Below, piece by piece: positions 1-12,870 of a stretch of 64,000 nt of DNA. Below the pieces are notes generated by a model. It was not told the origin of the DNA and searched no databases. It saw only the letters and a program-made list of their open reading frames with translations. The stretch's first letter is position 1. The number at the start of each line of letters is the position of its first letter. A program made the translations under genes and the position numbers. This DNA is from Platycnemis pennipes (lineage: Eukaryota > Arthropoda > Insecta > Odonata > Platycnemididae): NCBI GenBank assembly GCA_933228895.1, contig OW121851.1:113977271-114041270 (forward strand). Reading direction: 5' to 3'.

Positions 1-3000
1 CGCCAATGCATGGTGATGAAAAATAAATCATGGATGCGTGCGCATTCATGATTAAATTTTTAAAAAGACACTGATAGTTTGAATTTACTGCACATGAGGA
101 TAACATTGTCTGCGTAATCTATCAAACACAACCATGAAACACCGACATCAATCAGCGACTACCCACCAGGTAGTCATAAAACACTTATGAAGTTTTTTAT
201 CTTAATATCTAGGGAAAATCTAAAATGTGTATGGTACCGATAGAGCTTTAGGCATCATTAGAAAACCTTGGCCGCGGGAATATTTTGCAGGAAAAAATTT
301 TTCAGGCCTAAAATGAACATGGCGCAAGACTTTGACACGAGAGAAATTTCGAGCATTAAAACCGAAGGAATCAAGGGGTAATAAATAAATGACCAAGTTT
401 TGTATGCCTATGCAGTAAGGACAGTTTTAACCAATCTGTATAAAAAATAACTAACTTTTGGTTAGTACGAAAAAGTTAATATCAAGCGTTTCCATGTTGA
501 TTTCTATGATTCGGTACTTCTGATTCTTTACTTGTAAGCAAGTTTACAAAATAAATGCATTTCAAAACGTTAGTGTTGAACATTTTCCCTGTTAAAAGTG
601 TCAATTAAATCCCTTCTGGAAAAACGTCACTGTCCGTTTGACCTGGCATTAATTACCGCGGTCACTCGCTTATAGATAGGGATACTGATCGCACAGCAAC
701 CTCACATACAAATATATTTAACCCATTCAATGTGGGCTTGTATGAAGATATCGTTGCCGGTGGCGTAACTTAATATTATGGATTATCGTTTCTTTTGTCT
801 ATTTTTAGTGATAAGCTATGTTTATATTTTGAATACAAATATTTTTCCTCTTTTCGGCTTTTTTTAATGGCCTTTATGAAAGCCATCCACTTAGCTGAAA
901 GATCAAATACAACCCGCATTTCTCATTCTCTCGCAGCTTAATTTTTCCTAAACTGCTCATGAAAACATCATGCCTTATGAACAGTGGAAACTAACATGTT
1001 TATGCAATTACCGTGACAAATATGAGTTGAATAAGGAATGAATATCAATGAGATTATGTAAGTAATCATTTTCCATCGGTAAACAAATATTTGAATATGT
1101 ATTTCTATTATGTTATAAGACTTTGCTTGCACAATTTTCACTTTGAAATATCTGTGTATGCTACTGTTTTAACACATTGGTCTTTAATTACAACTAGGGT
1201 TATCAAATTATCTTTAATCCTGATGAATGGTAATTTTAACAAATTACATAAGTTTCCTTGAAATTAAATTCCCAAACATTTTAATGCCAACTTCAGCAAA
1301 CGTAAATATTAGATAGGTATTACTGCATTTCCTGAAGGAATAGATTTTTGTATATTAGCGTGTGTTTATCGCTTAAATGTTTTTTCTTCCCGGTGACTGG
1401 CAATCGGTGTCAGTTTACTGTGACAGTCGGGAGAAATAGATAAACCCAGTATCTTTTTGTTGCTTCTTTCCATTATTCCCGACTTTTCGCAAGGCAGATA
1501 AATGGAAGAAAAATGTTTTTAGGGCAAAATTGTCCCTGTTTCATTATTATGTCTTCTGGTTTTTTTTGCCTCTACTTGATTGTCGAGATTCATTAACTTC
1601 CACTCGGAATCAAAAATTACTTTTCTCTGTGCCAATTAATAAATGAAAATGATGCACCTGTTTACCAATGGAATATTGAGAAGGTGAATAAAAGTCATAA
1701 GCGTTATAAACGTTATAGAAGTACAGAAGCGTTATACAAGTCATAAGCGTTATATCAGCTTCATATTCACAGGTATATTACGAAAGAAGTTGATTACAAA
1801 GATCCTCTCCACCCATGAGTTTGTTATATGCAACCACGCCTTGGGTTGTTCCCTGTCCACTTTGGTGGTATCATCAAATTTACATTCAAATTCAGGAAAA
1901 ATCTTCCTAATGATACACTGTTTTCTCCAAAGGAAGACGCGTATACTCTCGTCACTCCATCGGGAAGCAAACATCTCTTAATCTACTTCTGGGAATAAAG
2001 TTCTTTGGGATTCTCCTACCTTGGTTCTCTCGTCATTTATGCGAGGAATATGCATATAAAGAAAAATTTTGACTGTAGAGGAAGTCCGATATTCGGTTGA
2101 AATAAATTTTCCAAACGAAAAACTAATCCTAAAAAATAATTACATTATTTCCAACTAAACAGTTCCAAATTCGTAACCCTCATCCTTGGTGAAGGGTTTC
2201 TTGGAAGCAAGTCTTCCGTTAATTTCCGTAAAAACCGTCGAGAAATAGAGAAGAATCCAGGTATGTAATGCTTGCCTCAATTGGTGGATGCTCAGGGGTC
2301 CAGACCACAAAGGGATTAGTGGCATTTGCCATGGCGGCGATCGTCAGAAACACCGTTTCTGACATCGCAGTACTACAGCCGTTTAAGTGTTACCACGCCT
2401 CTAGTGATATGAGTCTCACTTTACCAAACGCTGTAATCTTCACCCTTAGTCAGATGGGGAAGAGCTACTTCAGGACCCGGAGTGTTACTCGGTGGCTTTA
2501 CGCTCAGCTCCGAGAAAATATAAATGAATTTGATACATATTCCATTAAAATTCCACCATGATTTTGACCCTTTCTTTTGAGACTAAGTATCAATACGTCA
2601 ATTAATTTAAGCATGATTTTATCAAAGTGCATTTTTTCTATTACACAAATATCACAGGTTATTTTCCGATTACGAAAGTAGGTATCCGAAATAATTACTT
2701 AAATTTGGAGTATAAAAGCGTCCACTTGACATTACTACTCTTAGCCTTATTATTACCCCTGGGAATCCATTTAATCCATCCTTGAACGTGGGATGAACGA
2801 AATTTCAAAACATCTCTTCCATGTTATCCATTTCGGCAAAATCATCCTTATGATATAGTGTTTTTAAAGTTTAATTATTGCTTTGAGGAAAGGTATCTTA
2901 TTAAAATATTAGAATAGTCTGTACTTCAAAGTAACACTGATTCCAATTCAGAATTAACTAATGTCGACTTCAATATCCAGAAGGGAAAAACTCTGGCACA

Positions 3001-3524
3001 AAAGCCTAATTTTTATCAATAATTTTTGATTTAGTTAATAATATGATATTTTTATCAATACATGAGTCAGATATGAATTAAGAGAAATAAAAACTTATTT
3101 TCCCATGTAGAATAGCCTATTAGCGTTAAATTGTTACCAAACACCAGTTTGCTCGGCAAGTTGAAGTGCAGAAGTTCAGTACGTTTGCCTTGAAATGGAA
3201 TCTCGTTTTAAGGAGTAATTAGTAAGTTGTTGGGAGTGGGAGGGATAAGTCGGAAATTGAATATGGAAGTTGAAAATCATTACACGGCCTCTAATTAAAT
3301 TTGTAACGATTCTGAAAGCTGGAATCTATTCTCAGAGCAAATATAGTGTTCCATGATCGATGGCAAAATAATTCTCCAACTTCAAGCTTCTAAGGTCGTC
3401 GAACTTGGGGGTTGATAATTGGTAGGTCCTATTAACTAGCGTCTACTGATTAATGGAAAAATCTTGTATGACGATGCTCTGGCTATTTGGGTTGTCTCCA
3501 TTTGTCATTGCAAGGAATGAGATT
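1..3524. other. AT-rich non-coding stretch
   Basis: No gene recognised. Noted features are a GCGTTATA-rich stretch at 1695-1755 (repeated AAGTCATAAGCGTTATA), the open frame at 1750-1990, and a GC-richer block at 2270-2500 with a short hairpin (GTCAGAAAC/GTTTCTGAC). Confidence 0.6.
1750..1990 (-). other. Unassigned open frame, 74 codons
   Basis: The minus strand encodes a frame containing RVFLWRKQCIIRKIFPEF and DREQPKAWLHITNSWVERIF, ending MKLI. Trp and charged residues are spread as in real protein, but I do not recognise a family and see no splice-site context. It could be a mobile-element remnant or chance. Confidence 0.2.
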
Positions 3525-4445
3525 TGTAGCTCCAATTAGAACTTCATCACGAGTGAGCAATCCAAAGATATTTGACACAACTCTCAACTTGATTCTCCTA
3601 TCGGCTGACCTTTCCATATTAATTCAGTTCTTTTCTTGAGCATCCTTGACAACTTGTTCCATATATCTCATCCTAGACCTTCCTTTGCCATTCTTTCCTG
3701 TCACTTGTCCTTGACGATTGGCTTCATTAAGCCATAATATCCCTTGATATTGTCGATTAAGTTGTCCCGTCCTCTTCTTACGGTTTGAGATGATTTTATT
3801 TTCTCCCACTCTACTTGGGACGTCCTGGTTACTTACTCAGATGATATATTATACCTTCATCATTTTTCTATAGCACCACATTTCGAAAGTTTTCCACCTT
3901 GAATTCTTTGAAAACTCTGCCGCTGCATCGTCCATACGTCAATGCCATTAAGAGGAGTGCTCCAGATGCATGCTTAGATGAATTGATTCCTTACTTCCTT
4001 GCTTGTGCTTCAAAATGTAGGTACCTATATCTTCTTTTGTTTGCCTCCTGCCTGAATTGCCTCATCACCTGGGCTGTTCCATTGTCTATTTCTCCCTTGT
4101 TCGTCCAACTCCAGTTGCCATTCTTTCCTGTCACTTGTCCTTGACGATTGGCTTCATTAAGCCATAATATCCCTTGATATGGTCGATTAAGTTGTCCCGC
4201 CCTCTTCTTACGGTTTGAGGGGATTTTATTTTCTCCCTCACAGGTAAGAATTCCACTTCACCTCCTAAAGTTTCTGTTTTCGTGGTTTAACATTGGTATT
4301 GGATTCTCCGTTCTGCTGGTTACCAATTATAATTCACCTCTGTTTGATCTTCATGAGATTTTACTTTCATGTCATGTACTTTCTATGCACCAAGAGTCTT
4401 TTTCAAATCCCTCTTTGCCTCTACCAAGACTAAAAATAAAATCAA
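3525..4445 (-). pseudogene. Non-LTR retrotransposon fragment, RT C-terminus, with internal duplication
   Basis: The minus-strand frame 3809-3624 includes GQVTGKNGKGRSRMRYMEQV with VKDAQEKN, the conserved C-terminal block of this family; ERSADRRIKLR follows in the next frame. Sequence at 3880-4110 aligns with 36790-36960 of the longest copy (GTCCATAC...ATGAATTG). A block of about 125 bp (3684-3808) recurs at 4114-4238 with few differences, so the C-terminal region is duplicated within this fragment or two copies lie in tandem. Confidence 0.82.
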
Positions 4446-4620
4446 CGGTCGGCAAGTTTACTTGGTGGAATCAGACATAGTAAAAATAAGAGTACACGGT
4501 TGATTCCACAATTTATTTAGATAGATTCTACCGGTTTCAACCTTTCAAACATACGTTCTGATGCCAATCAAGTTTTATGTCTAAGTGATGACTATCAACG
4601 CCTCAAACTCTGTAACAAAA
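4440..4620 (-). mobile_element. PLE terminus remnant
   Basis: Read on the minus strand, CATCAGAACGTATGTTTGAA is followed by AGGTTGAAACCGGTAGAA, close to the 3' terminus of PLE E at 33 kb (GTCGAAACCGGTAGGG). No coding part survives. The assignment rests on this terminal motif only. Confidence 0.5.
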
Positions 4621-5039
4621 GATTTTTCATCAAACAGACTACTTTAAAATGGGATACCTCTCAACCATTCCAGCTAAAGTTAATTGTCTGCCCAATTATT
4701 CATAGATTTTAATGATACTGATATCTTTACAAGTTATTAGTAAATTCTTAAATAATATTTTGAGTCTATATATATATGTAAAATGATTTTAATACCCTTC
4801 AGCAGAGGACTTATATGCTATTTAGGTACTTTGGACTGTTTTTCTATTTGAGTTTTCCCTAGTTATCTTTTATTCAGAGGTATCTAAAGGTCCTTATTCC
4901 AAATTTCATACTGAGCCAAAGTGCCATAAGGAATTATATTGGGCCATAAATTTGGTCTTGAATGATTAAAAATTGATGTATGAACTATTTTGCTATCCAA
5001 TTTATAATCTATTATGCTCAAAGAAGTACAAATTAAATT

Positions 5040-5336
5040 TTTTATAATAATCCTGAGAAGTCTGCTGAAAACTCTAAAAAGAGGACGAGGCAATTTTATC
5101 GGCCGTATCATAAGACAGGATGGCCAGAGTAAGACAATCACAAAGACAAAGACACAAATTGAGGGAAATGTGAACTGGAAAAATGGAAAAGACAGGCCTC
5201 GTATGAGATATATGGAACAAATTGTGAAGGATGTAAAACAGAAGAATTATGCTGAATGAAGAGGTTGACCGATAGAAGAATCGAGTGGAGGTCTACGTGA
5301 AACCGATCTTAGGATTTTTGACCTATGATGATGAAT
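5040..5336 (+). pseudogene. Non-LTR retrotransposon fragment, C-terminus and 3' tail
   Basis: The frame 5014-5259 encodes FIGRIIRQDGQSKTIT and NWKNGKDRPRMRYMEQIVKD with VKQKNYAE, the same C-terminal block as at 3.6 kb but on the opposite strand. A stop interrupts where MKRLADRR should follow; RG*PIEESS is the shifted remnant. The fragment ends with ATGATGATGAATAA, the GAT-type tail. Confidence 0.85.
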
Positions 5337-8300
5337 AATCCGGAAAAGCGTTTACTCCCATGTGGAAGCAAATTACACTGAACATCTGGAGTGAATTCGA
5401 TTAGGTACGAGGTTGAGAGTTATTCTGATATTTTGAAATCCCTCTCCTAACCCGCAATTATAACGGCGATGTAAACCTGTTTAAATTCATCAATACCTTG
5501 TGGTTGATTAAAAAATGTATCTAATCCCGCTTTTGATAATCTTTAATAATAATTGATAATATTCATAAGTAGTCCTCATTATAATTAGAGAGATTCATAA
5601 TGGTTGACTGGATTGTAGTGCATCTTAGGAAATGTGATAACTCTACTAACTCATACCAACTCTTCCCTTGCTTTACGTGATGAATAATATATTGAATAAC
5701 AAAGCAAAGATTAACCCAACGTTAAAAATTTCACTCCTTCGCAGATTCAAACTAATTAGGTGGCAAACCGGTAGACCGGCTGCAGTACTGCGATATGGAA
5801 GGCAACGGGAAACCACCATATTATTCTCCCTAAAAGAAGCAGCCTTGCATTCAACATGACGTGATGGCATTCCTCCCGGTAAAATATTCCGGAGGTTAGT
5901 CCCCCAATCGGATCTCTGGGTGCACCGGGTACTTGGAGCACATTCCACTTGTCAACGTCGAGGATTCTGATTATTTTCTACTTGTTTCGGCCATAGCTGG
6001 TCACACTGTTCCTCAAGTAACATGACTGTTGCTTTAAATGAAGTGTTTTTTTAGAGTTGAACCGCGGGTACACAGCCTTGAAGAGATGTTAAAACTCATC
6101 TCCTTACGCTAGCAGCTAATACATGACTTCGCATCACAAAATCACCCGTAACTGAAGTTATCTGTTTTCTTTCCATCATATATTTCAAAGAGAATTTCTC
6201 AATGACATGTTCATGATCTTAAATTCACTTTGATGCAGCAAATAGGTGATGGCTAAAAATTCATTTTTAAAATAGTAGTCATAAGAAACTATCAATTGAC
6301 AAATGTCACAGTTCATAGAAAACGAACTATTTATTTGTTATTTGTAATAACGCATTTATTGGAAAGTTTTCTTTTAAATATTTTCATTTTTCTACTCTGA
6401 CGTAGTGCCTACCCATTACAAGGAATTTTTACGACATGTTAAGAAGCCACTTCCGTAAAAATTGAGTGATTTTCACCTACTAATGTATATGCATAAGTCC
6501 GTAATATTTTTAAAAGTATTTTAAGAAAATACGGATTTCATCCTTAAATAAATACCTCACACTTTTAGCGAATGAAACTGAGTTTGAAGAATGTTTCAAT
6601 TTACTAAAAGGAAACCAAGCCATAAAATGTAAACTTCCATCAGCGTATAAGAATAAGGAATTCCATCAGCATAAAAGAAATGAACTTTTCCGCCGACAAC
6701 AAGCGATTGCTTAATATAATATGCCATCTATGAAAAATGCCCATTTTCTTCCGCGGAAAATTTATGAAGATTAGTTTGCATTACTCTGGCATCTCAGACA
6801 GTAAGGATTAAACAAGTATTACGTGATACATGCTCTTGAAAATATTTAGGAAATCGCCTTTACGAAGCGAACTGAACACTTTTGATCGTTTTTTCCCCTG
6901 ATAAAAGTACTAACAGTAGTGCTTCTTCCTAATTCGTGCTTACCTCCAATTTTTTCTGCATGATATCCACACTTAATACCAAAATATCCATTACCGCCAC
7001 ATGAGAAGGATCCGCAACAGTTTTGAGCATCGTTCCATAAAGCATTCGAGCACCAGATGTAAACAAAAGAACTCAAGAGAAGATGAAGAGAGTGTATGCA
7101 AGGAGGAAAGTGGAGATGCGAGTGAAGAGGAGAGTGTGTAGGGGAGAGGGAAAGTAAGGATGGATCAGGAAGGAGTGTCACTGAGTGGTCACTTGAACGA
7201 TCTCCTCGCGTGTCAGAAGGGGACTGACCCTCATATGCTCCCCTTTTATTTTTGTCCTCTCTCCACGTTCACTTCGAAGGGTCCTAGGGATGAGGTTTTC
7301 GAGGGTCTGCCGTGAGTGGAATGGCCGGAGAAGGATTGGCATTCTACTAATTGCCGATCGAGCGCAGGGAGGAGAGAAGGGAATCGCTCGGGGTCACATG
7401 AAGAGAGGGACTCGTTCAATACGAAAATCCTAAACGGGAGAGAGAAAGGAGACGTGCTTCTATTACGAAAGACTGTGTTTCGTTTCGGGAGCTCCATTCA
7501 ATCTTCCATGAGATGATTACATTATCCAGCTACTTCGTTACGCTTCAATGTAGGAGAGAGATAGAAAGAGAAGAGATAGAGAGAGATAAGTAGAAGGATG
7601 TGAATGGAGGGACCGCAATTGAGTTAGGATTACGTCGGCGACGTTTCCACAAAAAGTTCCGTAAACGCTTACTCATTTTTTCTTCCACCGTCGATTCTCT
7701 ACAAGGACGTGTTGCTGGACAATGTCTCCTTTTCATGCTCCTTAGGAGACTTATTCTGAATCAAAGGCCAACAAAAATATTTTTTCCTCGATTTTCCTTT
7801 CATATAATTGAATGGACTATGCTTTTACTACTCCAGACAAGCCTTCTTCTAAGGTGTTTTCTGTCTGAAATGAGTGCTTTTTCTCAACGGCGAAGCCGTT
7901 CACTTCTTTCTCATTATTTTTGCTCTTGAGTAGCGCAACGTCAAGCTATGTTTTTGAAGTCCATCTATACAGTTGATGAGATGTGAATAGATTTGGAAGG
8001 AAAAGAGCTTTCATAACGTTTATAAAGTGAATCATTTTCGTGAAAACGCTAGGCTTAGCATAAACAGTAAAATTGTTTGTGTCCTGCTGTGAAATAATCT
8101 GTGGTGTACATTTACCGAAAGCGAATTCCATGTAATGTAATGCAATATATTCGTGAAAAAGTAATCAACTAAGTGATCTTAAGAAGAAAAACTATTGAAA
8201 AATCAATACGAATTGTAAAATGTCTGTTATTTTATCTTCTTAAAGTTCACCATATACTCCTCCCTAAATTTTTGGTATCTGTTACTTCTTCCTTCATATT

Positions 8301-9984
8301 TCGAATAAAAATTGATAAAAAATAGTTGAATTAATGTTTACAAAACAAAATGTAGGTTAATAAATTACTTTTTATAATTACATTAAAGCAAAGTTTAATT
8401 AACATCAGAAGCACATATATTGCCAACTTTAACAGACATAATCTTTTACACCCACACGACCTATCCCATCCCAATGCACCGCGCGAAGTCTTTATTGTAA
8501 ATAAAAATGAATAAAATGTATAAATATCAAAAACAATTTTTTTCATAAACCAAAATTTTAATAAAATACGTTATTATATATGATTACAATAAAAGAAACA
8601 CTTAAATCTGGTTAGAGCAAAGTATTACTGGTAACTTAATAAATAAAACTGTCTGAAATTTATCGCTAAAATTGACAAGTTTGTATACAAATTGTAATCC
8701 TGCTAAATTATTTAATATAGAAATTTGTTTGGTATAATTTGTTTCTAAAATTATTTCACCACTGGAAGAATTTATATAATTTATAATGAACACGATAGGT
8801 TACATGTTTTAAAATTGCTTCCATCCCATGAAGTGGAAAGAAACTAATTTCTACTTCAAAAAGGTTTCCTGGGAATTTCAAAAGTAAGAGAAGTGTTCTA
8901 TTCATCTTTTTTTCCTAATAAAATATGACAAAGGTTATTCAGAATCATTTAAGAGCATTGTGAAAGTAGCGAATCATTGCTTGAAAGAGTTATAATTCAG
9001 AGTACAGCAATAAGCAAACGGAATAGACCAGCCCTCCAATAAATTTGAAACGCGGTGCCTTCCCAAAAAAACTAGGCATGCATAACTGAAGTTTTTTCAC
9101 ACGACGGGTAAGAAAACTATTTCGTCATTTTAAGGGAAAAAATAAAGATCGCATAATTCATCCAAATAATAACGCGGTGGGGATATATGCACCGGAACAA
9201 ATTGCGTTCTCCAGGGGATGTAGAATGAGTATATTATGTACACCATGGAGTGCATGAGCGTAGACCCAGTGAACACTGCAGCGAGGAACGAGGGAAGTGA
9301 ATTGAATATGTCTGCAACCAGGTTAGCAAAAAATACTAGGAGAGTTAACGCCAAGTCATACAAGAAATAAATATCAATTTCCTTAGGGTCTCAGAAAATA
9401 TTTCCTCAGTGAATTAGAAAACGCTAAAACTGGCTTGTAACAGGAATTTTCTCGCCTTACTCATCCATTTAAACCTCGCACGCGAGTCAAGAAGTGTATT
9501 AAGTGCTATTTTACTTGGTAAAGGCTTATAGCAGATTTAATAAGTGTAGATTTCAGTTTTTATGATAATTCTTAAGCGTAAAGGAAATCCAAAATAATAA
9601 TTAATTCTGCGACTTATTATTATTTGAATTTTTAAGTGTGAGCTATGTCAAGGTCCACGAATGAAATATCAAGAAGAGATTTTCAGGCACATGGCTTCAT
9701 TTATGCATATTGCTGCATAAAAATAAGTTTAAACTCTTATAATTACGCAATCGAATACACATTTTGACAAAAAATGCATCAAATACTCAGTTCTTAATAC
9801 ATATGGTAAAAACAGCAATAAAACGAGTGGTAAACATAAGCTGGAAGATTTTTATAATCACTTACATTTTGCCTGCATTCCCTCTAGATAGTGCGTTACG
9901 CTAACATGACTGTAAATGAAAGCTATGGATCATTGCGTAATGAAAATTTTGGCGATAGTACTCGAATACTATATTAATTGTTAC
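5337..9984. other. Non-coding stretch with GC-rich blocks
   Basis: Most is AT-rich and featureless. 5755-5950 is a GC-richer block open on both strands, possibly an old repeat. 6990-7740 is GC- and purine-rich (runs of GAGAGA at 7540-7590) without a convincing gene; a promoter or CpG-rich island is possible. The possible exon at 9130-9390 lies here. Confidence 0.5.
9130..9390 (-). pseudogene. Possible membrane-protein exon or pseudo-exon
   Basis: A minus-strand frame open from about 9390 encodes DIYFLYDLALTLLVFFANLV, then ADIFNSLPSFLAAVFTGSTL and MHSMVYIIYSFYIPWRTQF, ending before a stop at 9130. Two hydrophobic segments are followed by a polar tail. The second resembles the end of TM7 in class A GPCRs (STLMHSMVY in the place of NSxxNPxxY) but lacks the Asn and Pro. 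TTTTCTGAG at about 9395 could be a splice acceptor. No neighbouring exon was found. Composition is richer in GC than the flanks. It may be a chance frame. Confidence 0.25.
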
Positions 9985-10305
9985 TTGGGGAATGCGACCG
10001 ACAACTGCGGTCATTTGCGCCAGAGAAGATTGACTGGTAACTGGGTCACGGTTTTAGGGAAAGGAGGAATGGGGAGACCCGGAATCTAGTGTCAGTGTTA
10101 GCTCTTAACGAAAAGTGGTAGGGGACCATGGCTTGACGTCCCATTCGACGGACGGATTACTGGACTTGACGTGCTCTACAAAATGCACAAAAGTAGGCAC
10201 CGATATATCAACGAAAAATCCACCAATGCCGGGATTCAAACCTGAGCCCTCGAGATGTTTGGCCAATACTGTACCACAATCCACCACACCAACCCGATCC
10301 CCTAT
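9985..10305 (-). mobile_element. tRNA-derived SINE, family 1, copy 1
   Basis: On the minus strand the element starts GGGTTGGTGTGGTGG (A-box-like, 10281-10293) and has GGTTTGAATCCC (B box, 10231-10242), spaced as in a tRNA. A non-tRNA body of about 220 bp follows. It aligns over its whole length with 22579-22882. SINEs of this kind are transcribed by RNA polymerase III and mobilised by a LINE partner. Confidence 0.8.
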
Positions 10306-11454
10306 TTGAATATATGAAACATTAAAATTCAGGAAGTTATCTCCATAGAATTTGGCAATTTATATTCCATAATCAAAGCCTTGTCAGGATGGGACTGATG
10401 TTGATCAAATAGTTGTAATTACCACACACTTGCCTCCTTGCGTTTGAAATACCGAAGAACAACATCTAATCCACTCACCACACGGACAATCTGGGTTTGA
10501 GAAATTGGATAAAAATTGACATCAAAATATATTTCACTCAAATCTTCCTTGAAAACATTGATAAATCATACCTGATCCTAGGAAATATTAACATATTTTT
10601 TTATGCATAAAGTTATAGATACTAATGATCAATGATCAAGAACTGCTATTTATTACAATGCTTCGAAAAATATGTAGTTAATTATGGCCAATATTACAAT
10701 TTATTTCTTATTCAGTTATAACCTAATAGCTATATTCTCATCAGCAAATGCCATTTACATGATCAAATGATTGATATCCATTTATAGCTGGTTTTTGCGA
10801 AAATAGCTATTCGAACAGGAAAAATATCTTCTCTATACTATATTTTCATATACTATGATATAACTGATGGTAACACAGGTGCGCTTAAATAAATGAAACT
10901 GCAAGAGCTCAATTTTCATTTCTATTTTTACCCCAAAGCTACATAAATATACCCATAGAGCCCCATGAAGCTAGCTGGCCGACCCAAGATAAATGACGAT
11001 AGCTTTAGATTAAGACGCAATTGAGCTAAATCTCTTTGGCATACTACAAGATACTTTGAAGAATGTATGGCTACAATTGCTAGTAAATTGGTACAAATTC
11101 ACAATGGCCCCTATTAAGAAGTCTTTTTTTTTACTAAGAGAGGAAGGCCGACGGTTGGAGTCGCAAAGGTTCATTAATTCGAAAACTGTGACCCCGTATG
11201 ACCGGTGACCCTGACAATGCGACCGAACCGAGGTCACATCTCCACTTTCACTTTTTGGTGACACGTTATCCAATGCAGGCACGTGTCACTTTGTAAGGTA
11301 AGGAATTTTGAAGGGAACGCATTGATTAGACACGTGACTTATTTTTGGGAATTTCGCTCATTTACCTGGTGTTTTGCAGCGACGCGTAGGTCAGAATAGG
11401 CGTTGACGCGCCGTGAACGAGAATTTTTCTCCAGCAAAAGTGATGCTTTTTTAC

Positions 11455-11640
11455 CCAATGGTTGATTAGCTAGATAGAGAACTGGCTTCACATCGGTAGG
11501 ACCGGTATTTGAATCCCAGAACAGGTAGAAGTTCCCGGCTATGATTTCAGCCCTTCTGAATAGCGTTTCACTTTAATATACCATTACTCCCCTGCCACAC
11601 ACCTTTATGGTGGCTTGCAGGGTATTGTGTAGATGTAGAT
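11455..11640 (+). mobile_element. tRNA-derived SINE, family 2, full-length-like copy
   Basis: TGGTTGATTAGCTAGATAGA (A-box region) and GGTATTTGAATCCC (B box, about 11509-11522) form a tRNA-like head. A short body follows, ending CACCTTTATGGTGGCTTGCA, then GGGTATTGTG and a TAGATGTAGATGTA tail. The 3' part recurs at 23.7 and 25.6 kb. Confidence 0.75.
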
Positions 11641-11661
11641 GTACCATCCGTTGGATGGTAC
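11641..11661. repeat. Short perfect palindrome at SINE end
   Basis: GTACCATCC GTT GGATGGTAC, 9-bp arms, directly after the GTAGAT tail of the family 2 SINE. Confidence 0.7.
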
Positions 11662-12509
11662 GCTATATCGTGGAGTCGTTCATGCGTATCGTTAATAGTA
11701 GGCTCATGCCTATGTAGAGTTTTATTGCACCCTTGTTTCATTCCCAGAAAAAAAACCTTTCTTGTAACCGAACTACCTTGCCACTGCCTGTTCATGGAAC
11801 ATAAGTAATGAGTAATGAGAACATACGTAATGTAGCAATTTACCGAATAACTATTGCTGTAGATGCCAATGGTACTCTTCATGGCCTTAAGTCAAGGAAA
11901 TACCCATTACCTAATGAATCCCATGAATAATTTTTATTCTTTTTTTCTCAGTAATCTTGTGATATGGCTTTTGCGTAGGTATATAACTTAATTTATATGC
12001 ATGTCTTTTAAAGATTGGGTGTGCCTCAGTTATCTGCAGCATTTTTTGCACAAAAGGATAATAGCAAAATAGGGGATTGATTTATTAAAGGACGAATTTA
12101 AGGTTCGTACGAAAAATTAAAAGTTACCAGAGTTCGGCGAATTACGGCTTGAACCGGTTGCCAAAAGACGGGCGTGCAGCGTTCCAAGCCGAAATACTAA
12201 TGCTATCAATTTTAAGAATGCAACATGTCTAAAAACTTGAGCATAAATACGAGAGTAATAAATTAAAAATACAAGAAAATATATTGAATGAAATTAATGA
12301 GAGTTATCTTTCTTTTTCTCCATGAATTATTTGTTAATATTCAATCAGCGCTTACTTGCTAGTATGAAGGCTCTACAACTGTTTCTATAGTTTAATATAT
12401 TTAATTCACGGTAAAAGTTTTCCACTTTGGAAGAAAGGAAATATTTATTTATATAAGTTTTCAACCTGTAAAACTGGAAATTTAATTTTTCCCACAACGT
12501 TAAATGTAT

Positions 12510-12870
12510 GATTACCGTAAATAAGAGACGCAACTTTTTTAATTATCCATTATCTATTATTCTGCGGGCTCATAACTTGTCGTGAACTCAGTCAGTTAAA
12601 CTAAAAGAATGCTTATCCATTATCTATTATTCTGCGGACTCACAACTTGTCGTGAATTCAGTCAGTTAAACTAAAAGAATGCTTCCAACACCGTAAAGTC
12701 TATGCAAAATAACGCAGCAGAGCATGATCACCGTAAATAAGCGACGCAACGTTTTTAATTATCCATTATCTCTTATTCTGCAGACTCAAAACTTGCTGAG
12801 AATTCAGTCAGTCAAACTAAAAGAATGATTCGAACACCTTGCAGTCTATGGGAAATAATGAACAGAGCTG
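12510..12870 (+). repeat. Tandem repeat, three copies
   Basis: The shared block ATCCATTATCTATTATTCTG, then CGTGAATTCAGTCAGTTAAA with CTAAAAGAATG, occurs at 12544, 12614 and 12761. The first and third copies also share ACCGTAAATAAGCGACGCAA upstream. The second and third share a CCAACACC/GAACACC stretch and TCTATG downstream. Unit length therefore varies (about 70 to 210 bp). Confidence 0.9.

Larger units (their letters stand above)
10306..12509. other. Non-coding stretch apart from the listed SINE
   Basis: AT-rich flanks of the family 2 SINE. A somewhat GC-richer segment at 11100-11420 shows no coding logic or known element. Confidence 0.5.

Noticed and set aside
5985..6015. GCCATAGCTG followed by CACTGTTCC resembles vector sequence near the lac promoter.
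   Set aside because: Only about 10 bases match in a row and the rest diverges.
10115..10309. Frames of 60-64 codons on both strands at 10.1-10.3 kb.
   Set aside because: They lie entirely inside the tRNA-derived SINE, which is non-coding.
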